The position numbers and the translations under genes are program-made. A DNA stretch of 64,000 nt, from contig NZ_CP006879.1 in NCBI RefSeq assembly GCF_000816845.1, forward strand, positions 62,001 to 126,000. Direction: 5' to 3'. This document shows positions 1 through 9,595 of this stretch, piece by piece (within the stretch, counting starts at the first letter, position 1; each line of letters begins with the position of its first letter). This DNA is from Rhizobium gallicum bv. gallicum R602sp (GTDB taxonomy: Bacteria; Pseudomonadota; Alphaproteobacteria; Rhizobiales; Rhizobiaceae). The notes beneath the pieces are model-generated. The model ran no database searches and was not told the DNA's origin. It saw only the letters and a list, made by a program, of their open reading frames with translations.

Positions 1-313
1 ATCGGCACGAGAACACGCCTGATCAATCAGATGCGAGCCTTCTGCCTCGAATACGGGATCGCGCTACGCCAGGGCGCTGGTCTGTTCAAGCTCGACCTTC
101 CACAGGCCATCGAAGATCCTACCAACGATTTGTCTCCGGCCATGCGGAAGCTGCTCGCCAACCTGTTCGCGGACTTACGCCAATTGGAGCAAGGCTCGGA
201 TGCACCCCAACAAAGCTGTCGTCGCACTTGCCGCTAAGATAGCCCGGATTGTCTGGGTTGTCCTGACCAAGCCTCGAGCACTCTACGAACGCAGAGACCC
301 TGCATTCACCTGA
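1..313 (+). pseudogene. IS110-family transposase remnant (internally deleted)
   Basis: The reading frame is open from the window edge to about position 205. It encodes IS110-type sequence (LINQMRAFCLEYGIALRQG, then LSPAMRKLLANLFADLRQLE). After a deletion and frame change, a second frame from about 204 gives HPNKAVVALAAKIARIVW and ends ERRDPAFT with a TGA at 311-313. That is the typical IS110 C-terminus. The middle of the RNase-H/C-terminal region is missing, so this is a dead copy. The 5' end lies outside the window. Confidence 0.75.
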
Positions 314-554
314 CGCTTCTGGCTCGATTGCAAGGCTCGGGATAGTGATGACGAAACAGCGGATCAACATGCCGTAAGCCCTGTGCAAAAAAGGCGGGCT
401 TCGTGCCCGAACCATTTTATTGGGAGCGGCGTGTGCGGATCTCATCATGGCCTGGCTGCAACCGCAGCCCACTCGCGAGAGGCCGGATACATTTATGCAA
501 CTGGAATCGTCATTTACGATGTCGCGACCTCTTGCACGGGCGAGGCGGACCATA

Positions 555-816
555 CATTTTTTGATAGAAGCTCGCGAAGCGCAGCTGCATCGAGCATCTG
601 CTCGGTGAGCAGCTTCTTCAGCCTGCATTCTCGTCCTCAAGCGCCTTCAACCCGCTTCGCCTCGGAGACTTCCATACCGCCGTATTTGGCTTTCCAGTTG
701 TAAAACGTCGCTTCCGAAATTCCGTGCTTGCGGCAGAGGTCGGCTGCCTTCGCACCAGCCTCCTGCTCCTTCAGCACCGCAATAATCTGCTCTTCCGTAA
801 CTCTCTGCTTCTTCAT
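555..816 (-). pseudogene. IS3-family orfA transposase (helix-turn-helix subunit), frameshifted
   Basis: From ATG at 816 the frame reads MKKQRVTEEQIIAVLKEQEA and continues through a KHGISEATFYNWKAKYGG helix-turn-helix, the hallmark of IS3-family OrfA. It then breaks at SEAKRVEGA with an early stop at 637. The lost leucine-zipper part (LKALEDENA, then KKLLTEQMLDAAALRELL) can be read in shifted frames just downstream to about 555. One extra G at the CGGGTTG run explains the first shift. No orfB follows, so the element is inactive. Confidence 0.75.
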
Positions 817-983
817 TCGTCCGTCCTGACCGCGGTCTGGGTTCCGGACGAAGGTCATGAGGCGACGATCCGCGACCTGGTGCGCGGCAGGCAAGCCGAA
901 AGTCATCGCTGTCACCGCCATTGCCAGAGAAATGGCCGCGTTCCTGTGGGCGATTGCGCAGGAGGTCGCTCCTGCAAAAAGGC

Positions 984-1289
984 TTAAAGAGCCGCCGTCG
1001 GCGGAAAAGTATCGAGCCCGCGAAGCTGCCAATGACGCGCTGAAGCAGGCTCGCGCATCGCCTGGTAGGCGGCCACAACCGGCGCCATCGACCAGGATGC
1101 CGCGGTCTCCACCACCAGCTTGGTCAGCCTGTCCAGACGCACGCCGGCATCCTCGATGGCCTGGCAATATTCCGCCAACAGGATGTGGTGGGCAGGGTGA
1201 TCGAAGACCTGGCACGCCAGCCATCGGACATGGCGCGCGTCCATGGTTTGCGGCCCGCATAGATCCGGCATCGCCGATTTCGACCACAA
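984..1289 (-). pseudogene. IS110-family transposase fragment
   Basis: The minus-strand frame contains RWLACQVFDHPAHHILLAEY, then a segment ending SWSMAPVVAAYQAMR. This is the linker between the N-terminal DEDD domain and the C-terminal domain of IS110/IS116/IS902 transposases. Sequence after YQAMR is not transposase-like, and the N-terminal catalytic domain is absent. It differs from the fragments at 1-313 and 1495-2093, so several distinct IS110 elements have decayed here. Confidence 0.65.
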
Positions 1290-1494
1290 AGGAGACCGCC
1301 GTCGTGGACGCGATTGCGTTTCTGACGATTAGTCGGGTGCAGGCATGTATACGTCCTTTGATTGCGGCGCGTTCATGCCGCTGGCCCTGATGTAGTCCGC
1401 TGATCGGATCCCAGAGAGGTCAACGCGCTTTCAAGCGGCACCCACTGATCGGGTTTGTCCGATCCCGGCTCGACCGTTCGCCATCACACCATCA

Positions 1495-2093
1495 GCACCT
1501 CACTTCGCTGACCTTCTCGTGCACCTCCCGCAACTGCCCGATCAGCGGAAGAAGTGCGGACCGCGCAAGCGGCGGGATGAGATCGTGATCACCTCTTCGA
1601 CCAACGCGATCAGCATTCCGACGCCGGCAATGCCCTGTCGCGTCACGATGCCGAACTCCGCCAATTGGCCGCGTAAGGCGTTCACCAGCATTGTCCGCTG
1701 CCGGATCAAAAGCTCGCGGACCCGATACAGCATCAGCACACTCTGTTGCTCTTCGCTCTTCACCGGAACGAAGCGCATCGTCGGCCGCGTCACCGCCTCG
1801 CAAATCGCCTCGGCATCTGTCGCGTCATTCTTCTGCCGCTTCACGTACGGCTTGACGTAAGACGCCGGCATCAGCCGAACCTCGTCACCCAGCGCCATAA
1901 GAACCCGAGCCCAGTGGTGTCCAGTCGCGCAAGCCTCGATTCCGATCAAGCACGGCGGCAACGCCTTGAAGAATCCAACGACATCGTCGCGGCCCAGCTT
2001 GCGGCGGCTCACGGTCGCGCCGGCACCATTGATCCCGTGAACCTGAAATACATGCTTGGCGATATCCAGACCAATTGTGGTAATCTTCTCCAT
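1495..2093 (-). pseudogene. IS110-family transposase, N-terminal half
   Basis: Starting at ATG 2093 (MEKITTIGLDIAKHVFQVHG), this is the DEDD-type RNase-H-fold N-terminal domain of an IS110 transposase. Conserved acidic positions are visible in GLDIAK, IGIEACATGHHWARVL and KNDATDAEAICEAVTRPTM, followed by ALRGQLAEFGIV. Around residue 185 the frame breaks. Sequence resembling LLPLIGQLREVHEKVSEV continues in another frame to about 1495. The C-terminal catalytic-serine domain is missing. Full family members are roughly 340 residues, so this is a non-functional half gene. Confidence 0.8.
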
Positions 2094-2172
2094 GGACGGC
2101 TCACCCTTATGTGACTTTCGACAGCCACACTTTGGCACATTGCGATGCCGGGAGCGGAGGCCGTCCACCACA

Positions 2173-2471
2173 TCAGGTCAGCCCGAGGCAACGAATATCT
2201 TCCTCATCGGGCGTGAGAAGTTTGACCATCGAGCAGGCACGTGGTTCGCCGCGCTTCCAAGCCATTAAAGCGCGTATCAATGTTTCGCCGTCGATGCGAT
2301 CCGCCTTTGCGCGGCGATGACGGCGAGACATGACAATGGATGCAGCCTCCACAATATGGCTCTCGATCCAGGCTTCCTTGCTGAGCACTCGCCCCAGCCA
2401 GAAGCCGTCAAGCCCGGCCTCCTGGACCACTACCAGCGGGTAGAGCCTCTCCTTACGACGCTGGGCTTTCG
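2173..2471 (-). pseudogene. IS110-family transposase fragment (second type)
   Basis: The minus-strand frame gives YPLVVVQEAGLDGFWLGRVL, then RRHRRAKADRIDGETLIRAL and MAWKRGEPRACSMVKLLTPD. This is the N-terminal domain of another IS110 subgroup. Both ends are truncated. It lies about 100 bp downstream of the hypE stop, so the 3' boundary of the hydrogenase cluster is set by insertion-sequence debris. hypX, which follows hypE in R. leguminosarum, is not found here. Confidence 0.7.
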
Positions 2472-2572
2472 GTCGAGATCGATCGACACCTCATCCCGGC
2501 TCTGCGCAGGTCCAATGCAGGCGCTGGGACAGAGAATTGAAGCTATGACAGAGGAGCAGGATGCGCATTTCC

Positions 2573-3625
2573 TCAGCAGATTCTGGGAAGCTGTTCGCCG
2601 GACAGCCAGTCGACGATGCGTCCGCCGCCGAACGACGTTGCCATTTGCACGAAGCAATTGTCGTCCGCCACGACGTGGCCGATCAGCGCCGCTTCCCTGC
2701 CAAGCGGGTGCGCCCGCATGGCGGCGAGCAATGCATCAGCGGCTTCGGGCGCCACGACTGCGGCGAGCTTGCCCTCGTTGGCGACATTCAGCGGATCGAG
2801 GCCGAGGAGTTCGCAGGCCGCAGCCACCTCGGGGTTGATCGGAATGGCCTCCTCATCGATACGAAAACCAACCTTCGACGCATTGGCGATTTCGTTCAGC
2901 GTCGCGGCAAGGCCGCCGCGGGTCGGATCGCGCATCAGCCTGATCGATGCTCCGGTAGCCTCGACCATGGCGGCCACCAGACCATGCAGTGCGGCGGAAT
3001 CCGAGACGATATCTGTGTCGAATTCCAGGTTCTCACGCTTCGACATCACCGCGACGCCGTGATCGCCGATCGAGCCGGACACGATCACCACATCGCCCGG
3101 ACGGGTAGCATCGGAGCGGAGATCGAGCCCGGCCGGAACCATGCCGACGCCGGCGGTGGAGATGAACACGCCGTCGGCCTTGCCGCGTTCGACCACTTTC
3201 GTATCACCGGTGATGATCGGCATACCCGCCTCGCGCGACGCGGCACCCATGGTTTCGGCGATGCGGTCGAGATCGGCCAGCGGAAACCCTTCCTCGATGA
3301 TGAAGCTCGCCGAAAGATAGAGCGGCACCGCGCCCGCCATCGCGATATCGTTGATCGTGCCGTGCACGGCTAGCGAGCCTATATTGCCGCCCGGGAAGAA
3401 CAGCGGCGAGACAACATAGCCGTCGGTGGTCATCACCATGCGGCCGCCAGGCACCATGAAGGCCGACTGGTCGTTGCCGGCCCGCAGCCATTCATTGTCG
3501 AAGGCCTTGTGGAATATGCCCTCGATCAATTGGCCCATGGCGCGGCCGCCGGCCCCATGGGACAGGTCGACGCGGCCACTTTTGAGGTCGAGCTTGCGCC
3601 TGTTGGCTTTCACCATCACGTTCAT
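2573..3625 (-). CDS. hypE: HypE, hydrogenase maturation protein (thiocyanate/cyanide ligand donor)
   Basis: This 350-residue protein dehydrates the thiocarboxamide that HypF places on its C-terminal cysteine, giving the cyanide later moved to the HypC-HypD iron. The essential C-terminal PRIC is intact. The PurM/AIR-synthetase fold is clear: DLSHGAGGRAMGQLI near the N-terminus, then GNDQSAFMVPGGRMVMTTDG, RDPTRGGLAATLNEIA, and NEGKLAAVV. The start ATG at 3625 overlaps the hypD stop (ATGA), so translation is probably coupled. It is the last gene of the hup-hyp unit in the window. Confidence 0.97.
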   Translation of the reverse strand: MNVMVKANRRKLDLKSGRVDLSHGAGGRAMGQLIEGIFHKAFDNEWLRAGNDQSAFMVPGGRMVMTTDGYVVSPLFFPGGNIGSLAVHGTINDIAMAGAVPLYLSASFIIEEGFPLADLDRIAETMGAASREAGMPIITGDTKVVERGKADGVFISTAGVGMVPAGLDLRSDATRPGDVVIVSGSIGDHGVAVMSKRENLEFDTDIVSDSAALHGLVAAMVEATGASIRLMRDPTRGGLAATLNEIANASKVGFRIDEEAIPINPEVAAACELLGLDPLNVANEGKLAAVVAPEAADALLAAMRAHPLGREAALIGHVVADDNCFVQMATSFGGGRIVDWLSGEQLPRIC

Positions 3626-4779
3626 GCGACGGCCCTTCCGCGTTCGGAGGCTTTGGCGTGCTCGCGGAAGCGGCCATAGGTCCAATGGGCGGCACAGGCG
3701 CCCTCGTAAGAAACCATGCAGGATCCCATCGGCGTGTCCGGCGTGCAAACGGTGCCGAACAACTTGCAGTCGGCCGGCTTCTTGACGCCGCGCAGGATCG
3801 CGCCGCATTCGCAGGCCGGGTTGTCCTTCACGGCGGGCGTCACCATCGAGAAACGCTTTTCCGCGTCGTATTCCGCATATTGCGGCCTGAGCCGCACCGC
3901 GCCATAAGGCACTTCGCCGAGTCCGCGCCATTCGAAGCTCTCGCAAAGTTCGAAGAAATTGGCGATCTCGGTCTGCGCCTTCTCGTTGCCGAACGTGGTG
4001 ACGGCGCGGATATACTGGTTCTCGACTTCATGCCGGCCGTCGTTCACCTGCCGGACCAGCATCAGGATCGCCTGGATGACATCGAGCGGTTCGAAACCCG
4101 CCACTACGACCGGTTTCTGGAATTCCTCCGCGAAAAATTCGTAGGGCTCGGTGCCGATCACGGTGCTGACATGGGCAGGGCCGATGAAACCGTCGATCTT
4201 GACCGTGCCAAGCTTGCGGACATCCGGGCTTTCGAGAATGTTCTGGATCGCCGCCGGCGTCAGCACGTGGTTGCAGAAGATCGAGAAATTCCTGAGCTCC
4301 TTGGCGATCGCGATCCTGAGCGCCAGCGCCGTCGGCGGCGTCGTGGTTTCGAAGCCGATGGCGAAGAAAACCACTTCTCGATCCGGCTCGGCTTCGGCGA
4401 TCCGGAGCGCATCCAGTGTCGAATAGACCATGCGGATATCGGCGCCGGCGGTCCTGGCCTTGAGCAGGCTCGATCCGTTCGAACCCGGCACGCGCATCAG
4501 GTCGCCATAGGTGCAGATCGTGATCTCCGGCCGCATGGCAAGTGCGATCGCCGCATCGATGCGGCCGATCGGCAGCACGCAGACGGGACAGCCCGGACCA
4601 TGGATCATCTGCATATTTTGCGGCAGAAGGTCTTCGAGGCCATAGCGGGAAATCGCATGCGTGTGGCCGCCGCAGAATTCCATGAAATGATAGCAACGCG
4701 CCGGATCGGCAAGCGTGGCGATTTGGCGGGCGATATCCTTGGCCAGCCTGCCGTCGCGATACTCGTCGATATATCTCAT
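3622..4779 (-). CDS. hypD: HypD, Fe-S scaffold for Fe(CN)2CO assembly
   Basis: This 385-residue protein works with HypC as the platform on which the active-site iron receives its CN and CO ligands. Diagnostic motifs are MEFCGGHTHAISRYG near residue 35, the GPGCPVCVLP motif, the GFETTTPPTA segment, and a C-terminal [4Fe-4S] cluster region (CECGAILRGVKKPADCKLFG, then CTPDTPMGSCMVSYEGAC). The start at 4779 (MRYIDEY) overlaps the hypC stop by four bases. An in-frame upstream extension to 5088 is only read-through over hypC and is rejected. Confidence 0.97.
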   Translation of the reverse strand: MRYIDEYRDGRLAKDIARQIATLADPARCYHFMEFCGGHTHAISRYGLEDLLPQNMQMIHGPGCPVCVLPIGRIDAAIALAMRPEITICTYGDLMRVPGSNGSSLLKARTAGADIRMVYSTLDALRIAEAEPDREVVFFAIGFETTTPPTALALRIAIAKELRNFSIFCNHVLTPAAIQNILESPDVRKLGTVKIDGFIGPAHVSTVIGTEPYEFFAEEFQKPVVVAGFEPLDVIQAILMLVRQVNDGRHEVENQYIRAVTTFGNEKAQTEIANFFELCESFEWRGLGEVPYGAVRLRPQYAEYDAEKRFSMVTPAVKDNPACECGAILRGVKKPADCKLFGTVCTPDTPMGSCMVSYEGACAAHWTYGRFREHAKASERGRAVA

Positions 4780-5003
4780 GCCGCTTCTCCCAAGGCAGCT
4801 TCGCGGATCACGGCCAGTGTCCTTTCCGCCCCTTCCGGATCGATCTTCGCCAGTGCGTGGCCGACATGCAGCAGGACATAGTCGCCCGGCTTGACTTCCT
4901 CGACAAGCGCGGTCGAAATGATCTTCGAGACGCCGTCGAGCGTCACCTTCGCCATGTTGTCTGACAGCACTTCCTTTACCTGGACCGGTATGGCTAGGCA
5001 CAT
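4776..5003 (-). CDS. hypC: HypC, hydrogenase maturation chaperone
   Basis: This 75-residue member of the HypC/HupF/HybG family starts MCLAIPVQV. The N-terminal cysteine, exposed after removal of Met1, binds iron together with HypD and escorts it to the large-subunit precursor. The PGDYVLLHVGHALAKID segment is the conserved beta-barrel part. The start overlaps the end of hypF by 10 bp, and the stop overlaps the hypD start. It is distinct from its paralogue HupF at 11714-12076. Confidence 0.97.
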   Translation of the reverse strand: MCLAIPVQVKEVLSDNMAKVTLDGVSKIISTALVEEVKPGDYVLLHVGHALAKIDPEGAERTLAVIREAALGEAA

Positions 5004-7267
5004 TTCGGGTTCTCCTCCACGTGTCCTCTATCGTTCTTGATGACTTGCCTTGCAAAGGCCGCCTGGCCAAGCGCAATGCCGCCGTCATTAGCGGGAATCA
5101 TCCGCGGCAAAAGTGGCTCCAGGCCAAGATTGCGCAGGGCGTTCGCAAGGCCCTCAGCGAGGATTCGGTTCACGATGCAGCCGCCGCCGAGCATGATCTT
5201 GCTCGTTCCGGCTTGCGACGCCCCGCACGCCGCCCAATCGACGAGACCGGCGATCAGCGTGCCGTGGAACAGGTTCGAGGCGCTGACGCCGCAAAGCTGC
5301 CGCTCGGCGAGATGGACGATCAGCGGCCGGAAATCGAGCATGCCGTCGACAATGCTGTAGCCTTCGGGAAGACAGTGCGGGCTCTCAGCCAGAGCCTCGA
5401 ACTCAATCGCCGCCTGTCCCTCGTAACTCTGAACGAGGCACAATCCGCTGACTGCAGCTGCAGCATCGAAGAGCCTTCCGAGGCTCGACGTCCGGGCCGG
5501 CTGCATGCCACGCGCGAACATGGCTTCGAGATGCGCGACGCCGGGATGTCCCGGCCAGAGCTTTGGCGCAAGATCGATGCGGCCGGCGGCCCGCAGCGCG
5601 GCGACGCCCATGCGCCAGGGTTCGCGGGCAGCACGATCGCCGCCCGGCAGCGGCAGCGGCGAAAGCGAGCCCAGCCGCTGCCATCGGTGCCCGTCGACCA
5701 TCAGCATCTCGCCGCCCCAGCTGCCGCCATCGGCGCCATAGCCATGTCCGTCGAGCGCCAACCCGAGAACCGGCTCGGTGACGTGATGCTCGGCGACGAC
5801 AGCGGCAATATGGGCAAGGTGGTGCTGGATCGCAACAAGCGGCAGGCCCAGGCTCTCCGCCATCCGCACTGACCGGAAATCGGGATGCAGATCGCAAGTG
5901 GCATAGTCCGGCCTGATATCGAGAATGGAACAGAGATGCGCGACCGTCTCCTGCTGGAAGCGGATCGCTTCGGCATTGTCGAGGCCGCCGATATGCTGCG
6001 ACAAGAACGCCTCCCGGCCGCGCGTGATGCAGACAGTGTTCTTGAGATCGGCGCCGGTGGCGATCACGCACGGACCGTCCTCGCCGAGATCGACAGGCTC
6101 CGGCACGAAACCGCGCGCGCGCCTCAGGAAACTTGGAGCACCATCGATCACCTGCATGACCGAATCGTCGGCGCGGACGGCGATATCGCGATTGTGCGTG
6201 ACGATGAGATCGGCAATCCCGGCAAGCCGGCGTACGGCATCGTCATTGCTGGCCACCAGCGGTTCGCCGCCCGGATTGGCGCTGGTCGCGACCAGCGCGG
6301 CGGGGCCATCTCGCAGACGCTGGGCAAGCGCGTCAAACAGCAGGTGGTGCAGCGGCGCATAGGCAAGCATCAGGCCGATCCGCGTGAGCCCGGGTGCGAT
6401 GAGGTTGGAAAGCCCATCAAGGCCTTCCACCAAAACGATCGGGCGGGCGGAGGACATAAGGAGCCCTTCTTCGACCGCTGTCAGATTCGCCACAAGTCGT
6501 GCCGCCTCGATATCCCGCACCATGATGGCAAACGGCTTTTGGTCGCGCGCCTTGCGCAACCTGAGAAGATCGATGGCCGCATCGTTGTGCGCATCGCAGA
6601 ACAGGTGGAAGCCGCCGATCCCCTTGAGCGCGACGATCTCGCCTTTCAGCAACCGTGCAGCAATCTCCCCGACCGGGTGACTGAGTTCCGGACCGCAGTC
6701 CGGACAGGCGACGGGTTCTGCATGGAAGCGCTGGCTTTCCGGATCGGCATAGTCGGCGCGGCAGGCCGCACACATCGGAAAGGCGGCCATCGAGGTCTGC
6801 CGACGGTCATAGGGAAGGGCGCCGGTGATGGTGAAGCGCGGGCCGCAATGGGTGCAATTGACGAAGGGGTAGCCGAAGAAGCGGCTCTGCGGATCGGTCA
6901 GCTCCCGCCGGCATTCGGCGCAAGTTGCGGCATCGGCGCCGATACGCGTCGCCGCTTGTCCGCCGACGCTTTCAAGGATCTCGAACAGTTCTCCGCCAGC
7001 TGCGTCCATCTCCAGCACATCAACGGAGTCTATGCGTGCCAAGGGCGGCGCCTGCATGCGCACAGCTTCGGGGAAACGGCTTGCACAAGTGCCTTCGACC
7101 TCGATCAGCACGCCGGCGCTGTCGTTAAGCACGAAACCCGTCAGCCGCATCGTCCGCGCCAGCCGAAAAACGAACGGACGGAAACCGACGCCCTGCACGG
7201 AACCGCGCACCCGCAGCCGCAGCCGCTGGACCGGATCGTCCACAGACGATGCCAGGGCGCGCGCCAT
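4994..7267 (-). CDS. hypF: HypF, carbamoyltransferase
   Basis: This 757-residue protein converts carbamoyl phosphate into the carbamoyl-AMP used to thiocarbamoylate HypE, the source of both cyanide ligands. Domains in order are an N-terminal acylphosphatase domain (RGSVQGVGFRPFVFRLA), two zinc-finger-like C-X2-C-X18-C-X2-C units (CAECRRELTD to NCTHCGPRFTI, and CAACRADYAD to CPDCGPEL), a YrdC-like domain (ALKGIGGFHLFCDAHND), and a Kae1-like domain with the IQHHLAHIAAVVAEH motif and GLALDGHGYGADG. Length is normal for the family. It lies between hypB (3-bp gap) and hypC (overlap). Confidence 0.97.
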   Translation of the reverse strand: MARALASSVDDPVQRLRLRVRGSVQGVGFRPFVFRLARTMRLTGFVLNDSAGVLIEVEGTCASRFPEAVRMQAPPLARIDSVDVLEMDAAGGELFEILESVGGQAATRIGADAATCAECRRELTDPQSRFFGYPFVNCTHCGPRFTITGALPYDRRQTSMAAFPMCAACRADYADPESQRFHAEPVACPDCGPELSHPVGEIAARLLKGEIVALKGIGGFHLFCDAHNDAAIDLLRLRKARDQKPFAIMVRDIEAARLVANLTAVEEGLLMSSARPIVLVEGLDGLSNLIAPGLTRIGLMLAYAPLHHLLFDALAQRLRDGPAALVATSANPGGEPLVASNDDAVRRLAGIADLIVTHNRDIAVRADDSVMQVIDGAPSFLRRARGFVPEPVDLGEDGPCVIATGADLKNTVCITRGREAFLSQHIGGLDNAEAIRFQQETVAHLCSILDIRPDYATCDLHPDFRSVRMAESLGLPLVAIQHHLAHIAAVVAEHHVTEPVLGLALDGHGYGADGGSWGGEMLMVDGHRWQRLGSLSPLPLPGGDRAAREPWRMGVAALRAAGRIDLAPKLWPGHPGVAHLEAMFARGMQPARTSSLGRLFDAAAAVSGLCLVQSYEGQAAIEFEALAESPHCLPEGYSIVDGMLDFRPLIVHLAERQLCGVSASNLFHGTLIAGLVDWAACGASQAGTSKIMLGGGCIVNRILAEGLANALRNLGLEPLLPRMIPANDGGIALGQAAFARQVIKNDRGHVEENPKCA

Positions 7268-7270
7268 CGA

Positions 7271-8149
7271 TCAGGCCACCTTGGCGCGCGTCGCAAGCCT
7301 TGCGGCCGTGGCCTCCAGCCACGCGTAGAAGGCCTCCATGCCTTCACCGCTGCGGGCGGAGACGACCAACGTCTGCAGCCGCGCATTGACGCGGAGCGCA
7401 TTGGCGATGCAGAGCCCGACATTGAAATCGAGATGCGGAAGCAGGTCCGACTTGTTGAGGATCATCAGATCGGAGGCGGCAAAAATGTCCGGATATTTGA
7501 GCGGCTTGTCTTCACCTTCGGTAACCGACAGCACCACCACCTTGTGGGCCTCGCCGAGCTCGAAGGGCGCCGGACAAACGAGGTTGCCGACATTCTCGAT
7601 GAACAGGATCGAGCCCGGCTCGGGCGCCAGGTCTTCCACCGCGTGGCCAACCATATGGGCATCGAGATGGCAGCCCTTGCCAGTATTGATCTGAATGGCG
7701 CGGGCGCCGGTTTCGCGGATGCGGGCGGCGTCGTTGTTCGTCTGCTGGTCACCCTCGATGACATTGATCACCATACGATCCTTGAGTTCGCGGATGGCAC
7801 GGACCAAAAGGCTCGTCTTTCCCGAGCCGGGGCTCGAGACGAAATTCAACGCGAAAATACCGTTCTGCACGAAGAAGGCCCGATTTTCGGCGGCATAGCC
7901 GTCGTTCTTGGAGAGAATATCCTTTTCCACCTTGATAATCCGCTCCTGGCTCATGCCCGGCACATGCACGCCAGCAATGCCCTTGCCGTAGTGGACGCTG
8001 CCGTCCTCGGCGTGGTGATGGTCATGGTCATCCGGGGAATGGTGGTGATGATCGTGATCGTGACTATGCGCGCCGGCATGGCCACGACCCTCGGCCTTGC
8101 TCTTGTCACCGTCAATCACTGCCGTTCCGCAGCCGCATACCGTGCACAT
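7271..8149 (-). CDS. hypB: HypB, nickel-inserting GTPase
   Basis: This 292-residue metallochaperone GTPase delivers Ni to the hydrogenase large subunit together with HypA. The N-terminus carries the CTVCGCG high-affinity nickel motif. A histidine-rich stretch follows (about residues 25-50, with [10 protein letters not shown]) and probably stores nickel. The GTPase P-loop is [11 protein letters not shown] near residue 105, with [23 protein letters not shown] and LNKSDLLP downstream. The start at 8149 overlaps the hypA stop. An FnrN-like box inside hypA, about 220 bp upstream, suggests an independent low-oxygen promoter for hypBFCDE. Confidence 0.97.
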   Translation of the reverse strand: MCTVCGCGTAVIDGDKSKAEGRGHAGAHSHDHDHHHHSPDDHDHHHAEDGSVHYGKGIAGVHVPGMSQERIIKVEKDILSKNDGYAAENRAFFVQNGIFALNFVSSPGSGKTSLLVRAIRELKDRMVINVIEGDQQTNNDAARIRETGARAIQINTGKGCHLDAHMVGHAVEDLAPEPGSILFIENVGNLVCPAPFELGEAHKVVVLSVTEGEDKPLKYPDIFAASDLMILNKSDLLPHLDFNVGLCIANALRVNARLQTLVVSARSGEGMEAFYAWLEATAARLATRAKVA

Positions 8150-8490
8150 CAGTTCACCTCCATGTCCCTGATCTTCAATTCGTCGCCCGCTGTCATCTGC
8201 ACCCGATGCCGGCCGCAGTCCGGACAGGCTCCGAACCGCTCCTCGAGCGCCACCGTCTTTCCGCAATCGAGGCACCAGCCTTCGCCGCCGATGCGATTAA
8301 TCTCGAGTGCCGCGTTTTCCGCAATCGTGCCATGCCGCACCGCTTCGTAACAGAATACCAGCGCATCCGGATTGACATGGCTCAAAACTCCGACATCCAG
8401 ACGAACCGACCTGACCGTGCTCGCGCCATTCTGCCGCGCCGTCTCGCAGACGATCTCGATCACACTCTCCATCAACGACATCTCATGCAT
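8149..8490 (-). CDS. hypA: HypA, nickel chaperone
   Basis: This 113-residue protein starts MHEMSLMES. His2 and Glu3 of this N-terminus form the HypA nickel site. Two C-X2-C pairs (CLDCGK and CPDCGR, around residues 72-90) form the structural zinc finger. It partners with HypB in Ni insertion. The start at 8490 overlaps the hupK stop by 8 bp, joining the hup and hyp parts into one unit. A longer in-frame reading to 8736 runs over hupK and is not used. Confidence 0.96.
   Translation of the reverse strand: MHEMSLMESVIEIVCETARQNGASTVRSVRLDVGVLSHVNPDALVFCYEAVRHGTIAENAALEINRIGGEGWCLDCGKTVALEERFGACPDCGRHRVQMTAGDELKIRDMEVN
8372..8385 (-). promoter_or_regulatory. FnrN/FixK-type anaerobox inside hypA
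   Basis: On the minus strand the site reads TTGAGCCATGTCAA, matching the TTGA-N6-TCAA core of FNR-class sites. It sits within the hypA codons for LSHVN, upstream of hypB. In R. leguminosarum, FnrN-dependent transcription of hypBFCDEX is known to start from a promoter inside hypA. The position and sequence fit that arrangement. No start-site data are available here. Confidence 0.7.
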
Positions 8491-9595
8491 GGGCAGCCTC
8501 GCGAATGCCGATTTCGAACGCCACGCAGGGATCGAACGACATGGCCAGCCTGGATACCGACCGGGCGGCCGACTCGCCCACGCCGATCCGGGATGACAGC
8601 AGGGTTTGGACGAACGGACCCGCCGGATGGAAATTCCATTCGGTCGGAGCGAGTATGCGGTAGGCGGAAAGATGTCCGTCCATGCCGATCTCAACCTGAT
8701 GGTAGAGCCTGCCGCGCGCGCATTCCACTGCACCATAGCCGCCGGCGCCGGGCGTCGGTCCGCCGCCCATCAGCGAGGAATACACATCCGTGTCCTGCCG
8801 GCCGAGATTGGAGAGCTGCTGCAGGCAAAGGCGAACGTCGTGAATGCGCGCCAGGAAGCGCTCGGCCAGATGCGGGCCTTCGGGCATGCCGGTGCTGCTC
8901 AGCCGGGCATAGGCCCCGGTCTCGACGACGCGGCCGGCCAGATGCGGCAGGCTGGCATAATCCACCTCACGGCAGAGATGAGCGATAACCTCTGCATCGT
9001 CCGCAACGGTCAGCGGGTCGGGCCGCCGGCTGGCGAAAATCCGGTCACCATCGATATCGCCGAGGATTGCTGCGTAGGCCGTATCCGGCCGCGGCTCGCC
9101 TTCACCGTCGGGAACGCCGAGGGCGGCAGCCGCAGCGGAAAGCCGCGCCGTCGGTTCGGTCACGAATGCGCGATCGGCGATCTTTGCCTTCGCACCAGCA
9201 ATAATCGCCCGCGAGGCGGCCAGCGCCTCGCGCAGATATTTGCCTGCCGAGTCGACAATACCGGCGGTTAGCGGCGAAGGCCAGTGCAGGATCGGCGCTC
9301 TCAATGTCTCGAAGATACGCTCCGCAAGCAATTCGGCCGTGGCAGCGAACCGCTCCTCGCCGCGCATCGGCAGGTCAGCCGCGTTCAGCACCGCAAGCCG
9401 CGCTGCCACCGATTGCGAAATACCGCAGAGCGAAAAAACCTGCCCGGCAAGCACCGGCGCCTCTTCAGGGCGACGGCCGACGAATATGCGTGCCAGTCCC
9501 TGCGGGCGGTTGGCCTTTACCTCCACGGAACAGGCCAGCGCCCGCGACACCGTTACGTCGATCCGGATCGAGCCTGCGCCCAGGAGGAAGGTCAT
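8483..9595 (-). CDS. hupK: HupK, hydrogenase assembly protein related to the large subunit
   Basis: This protein of about 370 residues is distantly related to the NiFe large subunit but lacks the full set of active-site cysteines. [20 protein letters not shown] resembles the L1 region, and FDPCVAFEI near the C-terminus resembles the L2 region. HupK is thought to act as a scaffold in Fe-cofactor assembly in aerobically active rhizobial hydrogenases. The start at ATG 9595 (MTFLLGAG) overlaps the hupJ stop as ATGA. The longer frame to 9631 starts inside hupJ and is less likely. Confidence 0.92.
   Translation of the reverse strand: MTFLLGAGSIRIDVTVSRALACSVEVKANRPQGLARIFVGRRPEEAPVLAGQVFSLCGISQSVAARLAVLNAADLPMRGEERFAATAELLAERIFETLRAPILHWPSPLTAGIVDSAGKYLREALAASRAIIAGAKAKIADRAFVTEPTARLSAAAAALGVPDGEGEPRPDTAYAAILGDIDGDRIFASRRPDPLTVADDAEVIAHLCREVDYASLPHLAGRVVETGAYARLSSTGMPEGPHLAERFLARIHDVRLCLQQLSNLGRQDTDVYSSLMGGGPTPGAGGYGAVECARGRLYHQVEIGMDGHLSAYRILAPTEWNFHPAGPFVQTLLSSRIGVGESAARSVSRLAMSFDPCVAFEIGIREAAHA

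Noticed and set aside
2561-3373. A His/Arg/Gly-rich plus-strand frame over hypE, superficially like a metal-binding protein
   Set aside because: It is the antisense of hypE codons; no start signals or family match.
5885-8350. An 821-residue plus-strand open frame opposite hypF-hypB
   Set aside because: It is the mirror of genuine, highly conserved hyp genes in high-G/C sequence and shows no family motif; a coding shadow.
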